A stretch of 29,710 nucleotides of DNA, from the NCBI GenBank assembly GCA_947364965.1, contig CANAUU010000003.1:1-29710 (forward strand), read 5' to 3'. The DNA comes from an uncultured Candidatus Saccharibacteria bacterium. GTDB lineage: Bacteria; Patescibacteriota; Saccharimonadia; Saccharimonadales; Saccharimonadaceae. Made by a program: the position numbers and the translations under genes. Below the pieces are notes generated by a model. The model was not told where the DNA came from, ran no database searches, and saw only the letters and a list, made by a program, of their open reading frames with translations. Positions 1-6,656 of this stretch are shown here, piece by piece (position 1 is the first letter of the stretch; each line of letters begins with the position of its first letter).

Positions 1-165
1 TTCCATCGCTCTTGCCGAACTCCCTACGATTGGGTTTACTAGCAGGAACGCCAGCGCCAGCAAGCCTAGACAGCTCGCTCTCCCCACCACTGAACTTGTT
101 CTTGGAAAACAAGTTCTCGGACGTTTTTTCTCTGTAAAATTGCTATCTCTTTGGCTTATTTGCAT
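1..165 (-). CDS. N-terminus of a secreted protein (partial, runs off left edge)
   Basis: Seen: 55 codons are open from an ATG at 165-163 to the window edge. A strong Shine-Dalgarno AAAAGGAGG lies about 6 nt upstream. The peptide has a classical Sec signal: a basic n-region with Lys/Arg around residues 13-17 and Arg29, a hydrophobic core (LGLLALAFLLVNPIVG, about 34-49), and an Ala-Arg-Ala cleavage site near residues 51-53. The mature part is outside the window, so function cannot be given. Inference: Saccharibacterial FISUMP surface proteins, like the one at the right edge, start with similar signal peptides, so this may be another of that class. The gene lies about 70 nt downstream of the structured RNA at 232-380, which may be its leader. 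Confidence 0.72.
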   Translation of the reverse strand, partial: MQISQRDSNFTEKKRPRTCFPRTSSVVGRASCLGLLALAFLLVNPIVGSSARAME

Positions 166-231
166 AAAGGCCCTCCTTTTGGTTTATGAACACTCCTCAC
201 GAATCGCCTCGCTAAGCTCGAACATTAAGCA

Positions 232-380
232 TAAAAAGACACCGCAAGGGTGTTCAACAAACCAATCTGCAAGCATTCTATACAAACAGGGTCTGAACCT
301 TACGGTGTCATTTTTCCGTTCATATAGAAATTCGCAGTATAAAAATACACTTGCAAACTATTTAATTGATTTGTTGAACA
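232..380 (-). ncRNA. Candidate structured RNA or riboregulatory leader with a terminator and possible pseudoknot
   Basis: Seen on the minus strand: three nested stems, 370-380 with 251-261 (11 bp), 350-356 with 267-273 (7 bp, one G-U) and 318-329 with 276-287 (12 bp, two G-U). The apical loop segment 298-309 can also pair with 238-249 (12 bp, one G-U), followed directly by five U: a terminator hairpin, or a pseudoknot if all helices coexist. All four wobble pairs are valid only in minus-strand RNA and would be A-C mismatches on the plus strand. A TATAAT lies 6 nt before the predicted 5' end. The predicted length is about 149 nt. Inference: it is either a stand-alone 6S-like rod RNA or a cis-acting switch for the secreted-protein gene. 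I do not recognise a known family. Confidence 0.6.
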
Positions 381-385
381 ATTCC

Positions 386-416
386 ATTATACCACGAAAT
401 CAAAAACCGCAAGCAA
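386..416 (-). promoter_or_regulatory. Promoter of the structured RNA
   Basis: On the minus strand a perfect TATAAT occupies 391-386. The -35 is ambiguous: TTGCGG with a 15-nt spacer or TTGCTT with a 19-nt spacer. The predicted start near 380 coincides with the first paired base of the structured RNA. Confidence 0.55.
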
Positions 417-493
417 AAACCCACAAAATTCCTCAAAAAAGCATTAAACCATTGTAATTTTTACAATTTCTATTGACAAACACTTCTAGTCTA

Positions 494-522
494 TTGACTT
501 TCCAAGCTCTTCCAGCTACAAT
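494..522 (+). promoter_or_regulatory. Promoter of the small RNA
   Basis: TTGACT (494-499), a 17-nt spacer and TACAAT (517-522) form a near-consensus housekeeping promoter firing rightward, with predicted start near 529. No protein gene follows on this strand; the transcript meets a terminator at about 600-627. Confidence 0.65.
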
Positions 523-528
523 AGAAGT

Positions 529-627
529 ATCAGTATAGCTGGTAAGTTGCATTAAGTTGTAGCGGGCAACGCAGTTCATCTGCCTGCCAGGCTATACGTA
601 AAAATCACCACATCGTGGTGATTTTTA
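529..627 (+). ncRNA. Candidate small RNA of about 100 nt, junction-type fold
   Basis: Seen: a promoter, then a self-contained fold, then a terminator. The closing stem pairs 533-539 with 591-597 (7 bp), extended by 540-542 with 587-589 across a bulged G590. Inside are two hairpins, 546-550/566-570 and 571-574/580-583. An alternative 7-bp helix 562-568/581-587 (one G-U valid on the plus strand) competes with both, so the fold could switch. No reading frame of note lies inside. I looked for SRP RNA (no domain IV GGAA loop or flanking conserved bases), tRNA and ribozyme cores and found none. It is read convergently toward the DUF3800 gene. Confidence 0.55.
600..627. terminator. Bidirectional intrinsic terminator
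   Basis: A 12-bp perfect stem of AAAAATCACCAC and its complement closes a 3-nt loop, with A and T runs on both sides. It ends the small RNA on the plus strand and the seven-gene operon on the minus strand; the stop codon of the last operon gene touches the T run. Confidence 0.85.
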
Positions 628-1206
628 TTCCCTAACATCCACCAGCACTACCCGCTTTTTCAATAACGGTCGATAAAATTCACTCGATCTCTCAACCACT
701 TTCATCTTCTTTGCGAAGATATTAACGATATAATCAGCAAACTGGACTAAGTTATCAGTATGCGACTTCACTTGTTTTAGCGAAGCATATTTCAATTTAG
801 ACGCCCGCGACGCTCTTTTTAACTCTTTATATAAAATCGGATTCGAATCCATCTTAACCTCAATCTCTTCCGTAAATTGTTCCAGTTGTTGTATAAGCAA
901 TTGCGCAATGCGAGCATACGAAGCGGTGCGTTTAGTTTGGTTCTTTTTTATCGAAACTGTGATTACGCTAAAACTTTGTCGCGAAATCAACTGCAACATC
1001 CCGGCTTTAGCAATACTTGCATTACGACTACAATGAAATTCGTAATCGCGTTTCAGTCGCAACTTAGTCCTCAATCCATTCATCGCATCCGAACACTTAT
1101 CCGCATCATCCCGTGCATCGAACAGTACCAAACTTACAATCAAAAAATCATTACTATTGACCGCCACGCCAGGAGACCCAGACTCATCAACAAAACCGTA
1201 TTTCAC
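625..1206 (-). CDS. DUF3800 domain protein
   Basis: 193 aa. The start MKYGFVDESGSPG matches the DUF3800 signature (a beta strand ending in D-E-S-G, residues 7-10), and QFADYIV near residue 155 matches the usual Q-x-A-D motif at the C-terminus, so the domain looks complete. The family has an RNase H-like fold and is thought to be a metal-dependent nuclease. It is common near mobile and defence genes, but its biochemical role is not settled. The start is a GTG overlapping the TGA of the upstream gene (GTGA), implying translational coupling. It is the last gene of the operon before the terminator. Its DNA is more AT-rich and less C/G-skewed than the neighbouring membrane gene, which may mean later acquisition. 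Confidence 0.75.
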   Translation of the reverse strand: MKYGFVDESGSPGVAVNSNDFLIVSLVLFDARDDADKCSDAMNGLRTKLRLKRDYEFHCSRNASIAKAGMLQLISRQSFSVITVSIKKNQTKRTASYARIAQLLIQQLEQFTEEIEVKMDSNPILYKELKRASRASKLKYASLKQVKSHTDNLVQFADYIVNIFAKKMKVVERSSEFYRPLLKKRVVLVDVRE

Positions 1207-1988
1207 CCCTCAACTTTCTCCCGACACGCCGCCAGAACCAGCGGAAATGTCACAATATACGTCGATTCATAGACCAAAACCAGCGGCTCAAACCAGCTCC
1301 CCTCTGTCAAATATCCCGTCACGCAAAAAATCCCATACACCACATACGCCACACAAACCGCTCGCGTCCCCGCGCTCGCCCGCCGATTTCCCGCCAGCAT
1401 CGCCGCCACCAGCATCATCATAATAAACATCGTCTTCGAAGTCAGCTCATGAAACAGACTCACCACGCTCTTCCGCCCCCCAATATCGCAATACCCCACC
1501 GGACAAGCCGACAACCAAATCAGTCCCACCGCCATCAAAAACGCACAATAATAATACACTCGTGGCATCTTCCAAGCCTCCCCCAATCTCCAAAGATAAC
1601 TCGCCACCATCGCCACCACTAGACCATTTCCCAGCGCAAACACCACCGCACTCCACGTCTCATACCCCACATACCGACTAATCGACCGATCAAAACTCAA
1701 ACCCCGCCCAAACACAAAACTATTGATCACCACCCCGAGGGTCGCCGTCACTAAGAACGTCACCAAAGCCACCCATAACCCACCTTTTCGCGGCATCGCT
1801 CGCTCCAAAACCGCCCCCTTCACAGCCTTCTTCGCCACAACCTCCTTTTTCGCTACCGCTTTCCGAGTCGTCGTCTTTCCCGCACTCTCTCCTGCCCCGC
1901 CTTTTCCTACCGCACCTTTCCCGACCTCATTTTTCCCCGCCCCGCTTTTCTTTGCTCCATTTCTCTTCGCCACACTCTTTCCGACCAT
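1203..1988 (-). CDS. Multi-pass membrane protein with a Lys/Ala/Gly-rich N-terminal tail
   Basis: 261 aa; family not recognised with confidence. Residues 1 to about 70 are low complexity, rich in Lys, Ala and Gly with KKAV/AKK repeats, resembling histone H1-like or DNA-binding tails. After that come about six hydrophobic segments (from VALVTFLVTATLGVVINSF to IVTFPLVLAACRE). A polar stretch with two cysteines (ACPVGYCD) lies mid-protein. The overall look recalls DUF998-type six-helix proteins, but this is a guess. The start ATG overlaps the upstream stop as TAATG and has an AGGAGG site 5 nt before it. The basic tail would be cytoplasmic, where it could touch nucleic acid or ribosomes (inference). 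Confidence 0.65.
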   Translation of the reverse strand: MVGKSVAKRNGAKKSGAGKNEVGKGAVGKGGAGESAGKTTTRKAVAKKEVVAKKAVKGAVLERAMPRKGGLWVALVTFLVTATLGVVINSFVFGRGLSFDRSISRYVGYETWSAVVFALGNGLVVAMVASYLWRLGEAWKMPRVYYYCAFLMAVGLIWLSACPVGYCDIGGRKSVVSLFHELTSKTMFIMMMLVAAMLAGNRRASAGTRAVCVAYVVYGIFCVTGYLTEGSWFEPLVLVYESTYIVTFPLVLAACREKVEG

Positions 1989-2377
1989 TATTCCTCCTCT
2001 GTCATTTTCTTCGTCATATTATAACTCAATCTCACCAAATCTTCCAATTCCGCGTCCTCTAGTTGCCCACTCGGCACAATCTCAACTCCTCCCCGCCCGA
2101 AATACCGACTTTCCATCACCGTTTCATACTTTTCCCGCAGCACCTTGCCTAATTTCCCATCGCACCGCACCTCAATCGTCTTCGACCGAATCACCAAAAA
2201 CGCCTTTCCCCTCCCCACATTAGAACCCCCGTCAGAAACCCTATCAGAACCCTCACCCAAACTAACACCAGACCCCTTCACCCCCAAACCCACCTCAAAC
2301 ACCCGATCCTCCCCCTTCTCGCCATGTTCCCGCTCGACAAATTCCCCAATCCCACTAATCTTTTCTATCTCAATCAC
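1988..2377 (-). CDS. MmcQ/YjbR-like protein
   Basis: About 129 aa. The C-terminal half (a strand ending FLVIRSKTIEVRCDGKL, then a helix, then an acidic helix ELEDLVRLSYN) follows the YjbR pattern, in which a conserved S-Y sits near the end. The HMNK motif typical of the family is replaced here, so assignment is moderate. YjbR proteins have a CyaY-like fold and may bind DNA; their role is not settled. The chosen GTG start at 2377 has AAAGGAG five bases upstream. An upstream in-frame GTG at 2392 (134 aa) has GGAG too close to it. A second YjbR protein lies at 16230-16646. Confidence 0.55.
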   Translation of the reverse strand: MIEIEKISGIGEFVEREHGEKGEDRVFEVGLGVKGSGVSLGEGSDRVSDGGSNVGRGKAFLVIRSKTIEVRCDGKLGKVLREKYETVMESRYFGRGGVEIVPSGQLEDAELEDLVRLSYNMTKKMTEEE

Positions 2378-2404
2378 ACTCACTCCTTTCACTCTCCAAA
2401 AGCA

Positions 2405-2950
2405 CTACTTTAACTCCCCCACATACCACTTCAGTTCCTCAATCGACCCCAGAATATCGTCCAGCGCCCGGTGTGCTTCCCGCTTCACAAACTTCTTCCC
2501 CCTTGCCCCCTCGAAATACACCTTCCACGCGCTCACATCCAGCATCCGATAATACAGCCGCTTCGCCACCCTCGGCCATTCCCGATCGATAAACTTCCGG
2601 TCCTGATGAATCGAGTTCCCCGCCAGGATAATCTCCTGCCCAAACCACTTGTCCATAAACGCCAGCAGCACATCCTCCACCTCTTCAGCACTCTTCCCCT
2701 CCGCGTTTTGCTGCATCAGTCCATCGCGCGACTCCGCATTCTTCTCCCAAAATTCCCCCACCATCCGCTCCTTCATCAGCTTCTCCGGCACTTTCACTAC
2801 CGCTGTCATCTCCGCCTTCGTTCCGTCTTTCAGCATAACTGGTTCAAGATCCCACCCCGTCGCAATCGCCGCCACCTCAAGAATCCGATCCTTCTCCGGG
2901 ATGAGCCCCGTCATCTCCAAGTCAATCCATAGCAACTTCGCCTTTTTCAT
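2405..2950 (-). CDS. orn: Oligoribonuclease
   Basis: 181 aa, the same length as the E. coli enzyme. It is a DEDDh 3'-5' exoribonuclease that degrades 2-5 nt RNA (and pGpG) to mononucleotides in the cytoplasm. Catalytic residues are visible: WIDLEMTGL gives Asp10 and Glu12, NSIHQDRKF gives Asp117, and HRALDDI gives His160 and Asp165. The start has GAAGGAGATAGGA just upstream. It lies 30 bp after argS in the same operon. Orn is typical of Proteobacteria and Actinobacteria and also occurs in CPR bacteria, where it would serve RNA turnover in a cell thought to depend on nucleotide scavenging (inference). Confidence 0.95.
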   Translation of the reverse strand: MKKAKLLWIDLEMTGLIPEKDRILEVAAIATGWDLEPVMLKDGTKAEMTAVVKVPEKLMKERMVGEFWEKNAESRDGLMQQNAEGKSAEEVEDVLLAFMDKWFGQEIILAGNSIHQDRKFIDREWPRVAKRLYYRMLDVSAWKVYFEGARGKKFVKREAHRALDDILGSIEELKWYVGELK

Positions 2951-2980
2951 TCCTATCTCCTTCCCATTCCCGTCGCCGCG

Positions 2981-4831
2981 CTACATCTCCTCCGGGATTT
3001 CAATACCAAGCAGCCCCAACCCGTGTTCCATCACGTTCAAATACGCCTGCACCAGCTTTGCCAGCTCTGCCTCACGCTCACTCCCCGCCACTTTCACGTT
3101 CTCATAAAACCGCGAGAACTCTTGCGCCAACTCATACAAATATGTACAAATTTTATTCGGCGCCTTCTCCGCCACCGCTTCCTGAATAACTTCCTTATAC
3201 TGAACAATTTTCTTACTCAGCGCGCGGACGGAAAGTGCTTCAGATTTAACACTGGCAGCAAAGGTGGTGTCGCTATCTCGAGGAGTGCTAACCTCATCAG
3301 GGCTGACCGATGGCGATTCTTTAGATGAGCCACGGTCACCCGCACTCCGAGTAGATGGCGCACCACCATTTGCGCCAGCATTAACCTTCTGAAGCACTTT
3401 CTTCGCCCGCACCGCTGAGTACAAAAGATATACACCCGAATTCCCCGTCGTCGACACCGACTCCTGCGGGTCGAACACAATATCTCCCCCCATCTTATAC
3501 TTCAAAAATGCATATTTAATTGCCGCGAGCACCACCTTCGGATCCGCCTTCTCCCCGCCCAACATCTCGCGCACCATATCCAAAACATCCACCGCCCGCA
3601 AGAAATTCCCCTTCCGCGACGACATTTTCACATTCCCCGGCAACTTCACCAGTCCATGCGTCAAATGTTGCGTCCGTTCGACCAGCTGCGGCGCATACTC
3701 CGCCACGCTCGCCAGCACTACCTTCATGTACTCTGTCTGCTCATTCCCTGTCACGACCAGCGATTCATCAAATTTCCAATCGTCCCACTTCGTGAAAATC
3801 AGCCCCACATCCTTCGCCTCATAAGTCGGCACCCCCTCCCGGTTAATAAACACCCGCGTATGCAGCCCCAACTTCTCTCCATGATAGACAATCGCCCCTT
3901 CACTCTCTTCATACACCGACCCAACGTGCTCACGCACCTCTTTAAGCCCTCGTCCAGCCACCGCCGACTCCGGATAATACTTATCAAACTTCACCCCAAT
4001 CTTTGCGTAAAAGTCCTCAAAATACTCATAACTAAGTTCCCGCCCCCGCCAATACAACTCCGCCAGGCGCCCCTCGTGGTCATCTTCAGCATTAATCCGA
4101 TAAAGCTCCTTGTTCAGCGTCACAATTTCCGCTTTCGCCACTTCATCCTCTTCATAAGCCTGCGTCCCCTCGACATAACACTTCGCAATATCTTCAATCT
4201 TCAGGTCTTCCAGCGAAACATCCTTCCGCATCAACGCCCAAAGCGTCTTCCCCACATGCAGCCCCACATCCCCGCCAAAGTTCGCCCGCACCACTTTCGC
4301 TCCCATCAGCTCCAAAATCCGCGAAATCGCATCCCCCACCACCGACGTATATAAATGACCCACATGTAGCACCTTAAACGGATTTGGATCGGAAAACTCC
4401 GCCACCACCGTCTTTCCAAAATATTCACTCTGTGATATATCACTCTTCAAATACTCCCCAACATCCCCCGAAATCTCTTCCACTTTCTCCACAAAATATT
4501 CATCTGGTGATATAAAGTTCAAAAACCCCGGCGCCGCCACTTCCACCCGAAACCCTTCGAGCGACACCTTTTCCGCGGCTTCTTCCGAAGCAACCGCAGC
4601 CGTCCCCTCGTCAAAACTCATATCCGTCGGAATTACCCCTTCATCCAACTTTGCTTGAATCTCCTGCGCAATCACCATTGGCGCCTTATGTGCCACCTTT
4701 GCGAGGCGCATCGCCACGTTCGTCGCATAATCCGCACCCGTCCCCTCCGGCGCCACCGTCACATCCGCCTCCATCTCCACTCCGTAGAGTGCATAAACCA
4801 CCTTCTTCAAAACTTTCCGAATTTGTTCCAT
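2981..4831 (-). CDS. argS: Arginine--tRNA ligase
   Basis: 616 aa class I aminoacyl-tRNA synthetase that charges tRNA-Arg. Seen: an N-terminal Arg-S domain, the HIGH-like motif HVGHL (156-160), KMSSRKG (402-408) and a C-terminal DALR anticodon-binding domain ending in GLLGIEIPEEM. An in-frame TTG at 4843 would add four residues, but the ATG at 4831 has GGAG 8 nt upstream and is preferred. Odd: residues about 484-526, between the catalytic core and the DALR helices, are a Ser/Gly/Asp/Pro-rich low-complexity insertion that most ArgS proteins lack. The gene sits in the middle of the operon, downstream of the DUF4097 gene. Confidence 0.95.
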   Translation of the reverse strand: MEQIRKVLKKVVYALYGVEMEADVTVAPEGTGADYATNVAMRLAKVAHKAPMVIAQEIQAKLDEGVIPTDMSFDEGTAAVASEEAAEKVSLEGFRVEVAAPGFLNFISPDEYFVEKVEEISGDVGEYLKSDISQSEYFGKTVVAEFSDPNPFKVLHVGHLYTSVVGDAISRILELMGAKVVRANFGGDVGLHVGKTLWALMRKDVSLEDLKIEDIAKCYVEGTQAYEEDEVAKAEIVTLNKELYRINAEDDHEGRLAELYWRGRELSYEYFEDFYAKIGVKFDKYYPESAVAGRGLKEVREHVGSVYEESEGAIVYHGEKLGLHTRVFINREGVPTYEAKDVGLIFTKWDDWKFDESLVVTGNEQTEYMKVVLASVAEYAPQLVERTQHLTHGLVKLPGNVKMSSRKGNFLRAVDVLDMVREMLGGEKADPKVVLAAIKYAFLKYKMGGDIVFDPQESVSTTGNSGVYLLYSAVRAKKVLQKVNAGANGGAPSTRSAGDRGSSKESPSVSPDEVSTPRDSDTTFAASVKSEALSVRALSKKIVQYKEVIQEAVAEKAPNKICTYLYELAQEFSRFYENVKVAGSEREAELAKLVQAYLNVMEHGLGLLGIEIPEEM

Positions 4832-4864
4832 TTTTAGCTCCAACTCGCAGCCATCAGCCGCAAT

Positions 4865-5701
4865 TTATTCTTCAACAACTTTCATTTCTACCGCCCCCAC
4901 CCCCGAATCAAGGTTAATCAGCGTCTCACCGCTCCCCACAATCTGCCCATCACCAAGACTCAATCCGTCCAACGTCACCGAGCCCAAACCTTTACTAATC
5001 ACGAACTTATAATCATCGCTCCTCCCCAACAGTGTCAGCTCGGTCTTCCCGACTCCAGCGTGAATCTTCCCGCTCCCAGTCACTCTCGCTCGAAGTTCGG
5101 TCTTCCCCGCCCCAAGGTCCAAATCCAAATCCCTTAGCCTCCCCCCACGAATCTCGACCGCCCCCGCTCCATTCTTAATCTCCGCTCGCCTCGTCGCGAC
5201 GACCTCATTAATCATCGTCTTCCCCGCCCCGAGATCCAATTTCAAATCTTTAGCTTCTAACTTTTCAATACTCAATGTCCCCGCCCCCACGCTAATCTCC
5301 ACCTCATCAAACGCCACATTATCCCGCAGATAAATCACCAAATCCCCCGTTCCTCCCCAACCAAAGAACCCATGGCTCTTCTCCACCACATTTAATGTTC
5401 CGCCGCTATCCACCCACGTCGTAATATATTCATTATTTGTTTCCACCCGCACCGGCTCCCCCTCCGTTGCCTGACGCACCTTCACCGCCGTCGCTTTCAC
5501 ATTAATGTCAAGCTTCGTCACCCTATGCCCCTCAAAACTCGTATCTACCCATTCCGAATTCCCACCCCACTGCACCTCATCTCCCCAAACTGCCATCCCC
5601 ACCAATGACAATCCCCCTACAATCCCCGAAAAAATCGTCACGATAAGCAGCACCGCCAATGCTAACGCGAACCACTTAATTGCTCTCTGTGCACCTTTCA
5701 T
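4865..5701 (-). CDS. DUF4097-type beta-helix protein with N-terminal membrane anchor
   Basis: 278 aa. A single N-terminal transmembrane segment (about residues 9-36, WFALALAVLLIVTIFSG) is followed by an extracytoplasmic domain of repeating short beta strands: VEISVGAGTLSIEKLEAKDL, LKLDLGAGKT and DLDLGAGKTEL, with GAGxxxI/L repeats every 20 or so residues. This is the pattern of the DUF4097/DUF2807 putative adhesin beta-helix. Such proteins commonly sit next to LiaF/YvqF-like genes, as here: its ATG overlaps the upstream stop as TAATG. A role in envelope stress sensing is inferred from Firmicutes relatives. No histidine kinase or response regulator lies in the window. Confidence 0.75.
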   Translation of the reverse strand: MKGAQRAIKWFALALAVLLIVTIFSGIVGGLSLVGMAVWGDEVQWGGNSEWVDTSFEGHRVTKLDINVKATAVKVRQATEGEPVRVETNNEYITTWVDSGGTLNVVEKSHGFFGWGGTGDLVIYLRDNVAFDEVEISVGAGTLSIEKLEAKDLKLDLGAGKTMINEVVATRRAEIKNGAGAVEIRGGRLRDLDLDLGAGKTELRARVTGSGKIHAGVGKTELTLLGRSDDYKFVISKGLGSVTLDGLSLGDGQIVGSGETLINLDSGVGAVEMKVVEE

Positions 5702-6507
5702 TATCTAATCTCCACTCCCCCGAAAATACAAGTTGCCTCAATATACAAAGTTTTCTTCCCCGAGTTCTTCTCTGAATTTCTCCCCGAACTCTTCTCGGAA
5801 CCCTCCCCCGGCGTCTTCCCTGCTACTTCCCCACTCTCCTCCCCAGACACCCCCGCCGCCTCTTCCTCAGCTTTCCTCGACCTCGCAGTCTTCCTCTTCC
5901 TATTGTCCGAAACTCCACCAAAAATCGGCGTCGACGCAATTTCCACCTCAACATCCTCCGGCGCATAAATCACAATTCCACCAAAAATCGACGAAGCCTT
6001 CACCACCGCATCCCCCTTCATTTTCGCGCCTCGAAGGTCCAAATCAATCCCACCAAAAACCGAGTCCAACTGACAACCTTTGAATTCTTTCCCACCAAAG
6101 TCGATATCCTGACCTCCAAAAGTCGCCCAATATTCCTCCGTCTCCACCGTTTCCGCTTCACGAATTTTGCGAATCTTTTTCGTCACTGCGCTCTTCGCCG
6201 ACCCCTGGAAAATCACCATCAGCCCGATCAGAACCAACATCACTGGGAAGAACAACTTCCATACCAAATCAAAACTCAAAACATCCAAACACCCCAAGAG
6301 CAAACACACCCCAATCAGCAGCCCAATCAGGTTCCCCCACTTATGCTCGTCCGTAATGAGCCCAATAAAGCACGGCACGATAATAATCAAAGTCCACCAC
6401 CCCGGGAAAAAGATTTCAATATTCGTCACATCCAGCGCGTTCAACCCCAAAATCACGCCCAACGCCACCAATACTAATCCCCACAGCCAATTCCCGACTT
6501 TTTTCAT
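5701..6507 (-). CDS. LiaF/YvqF-like cell envelope protein
   Basis: 268 aa. Four N-terminal hydrophobic segments within residues 1-105 match the LiaI/LiaF-type membrane region. They are followed by a domain with recurring FGG motifs (ATFGGQDIDF, SVFGGIDLDL, SIFGGIVIYA, PIFGGVSDN, CIFGGVEIR), typical of the LiaF C-terminal domain. A Gly/Ser/Glu/Lys-rich linker (about 205-253) interrupts that domain before the last FGG strand. In Firmicutes LiaF restrains the LiaRS cell-wall stress system; here no LiaRS is present, so the role is open. It is the first gene of the leftward operon, with AAGGAG a few bases before the ATG. Confidence 0.75.
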   Translation of the reverse strand: MKKVGNWLWGLVLVALGVILGLNALDVTNIEIFFPGWWTLIIIVPCFIGLITDEHKWGNLIGLLIGVCLLLGCLDVLSFDLVWKLFFPVMLVLIGLMVIFQGSAKSAVTKKIRKIREAETVETEEYWATFGGQDIDFGGKEFKGCQLDSVFGGIDLDLRGAKMKGDAVVKASSIFGGIVIYAPEDVEVEIASTPIFGGVSDNRKRKTARSRKAEEEAAGVSGEESGEVAGKTPGEGSEKSSGRNSEKNSGKKTLYIEATCIFGGVEIR

Positions 6508-6533
6508 TTTTACTCCTTATCTAGATTACCCCT

Positions 6534-6542
6534 ATTTTACCA
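6534..6542 (-). promoter_or_regulatory. Probable promoter of the LiaF-argS-orn operon
   Basis: An extended -10 (TGG TAAAAT) on the minus strand ends 27 nt before the start codon at 6507; CTCCTT at 6513-6518 is the Shine-Dalgarno complement. No good -35 is visible. Confidence 0.4.
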
Positions 6543-6592
6543 TAATTCTCTCCTCATCACAACACCCGTCAACAAAGCCCTACATACAGCAA

Positions 6593-6631
6593 AAACCACG
6601 CATACTTCGCTCTTGCTTTTCTGCGTGGTTT
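6593..6631 (-). terminator. Terminator after the helicase gene
   Basis: The 10-bp perfect arms 6593-6602 and 6622-6631 (AAACCACGCA and complement) enclose a 19-nt loop. On the minus strand they end in five T. It lies 26 bp after the helicase stop. Confidence 0.7.
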
Positions 6632-6656
6632 AAACTGGGCCCTTTTGAACCCTAGA

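Noticed and set aside
140..457. Plus-strand ORF of 105 codons across the structured RNA region
   Set aside because: No Shine-Dalgarno, no family resemblance, and it lies antisense to the signal-peptide gene start and the structured RNA, whose wobble pairs show that the minus strand is the functional one.
529..600. Small SRP RNA (ffs)
   Set aside because: Length and terminator fit, but the conserved domain IV tetraloop and its flanking internal loops are missing.
1203..1205. TGA recoding as in Gracilibacteria/Absconditabacteria
   Set aside because: TGA ends the membrane-protein gene in a normal GTGA overlap, and no other gene requires read-through of TGA to complete a known domain.
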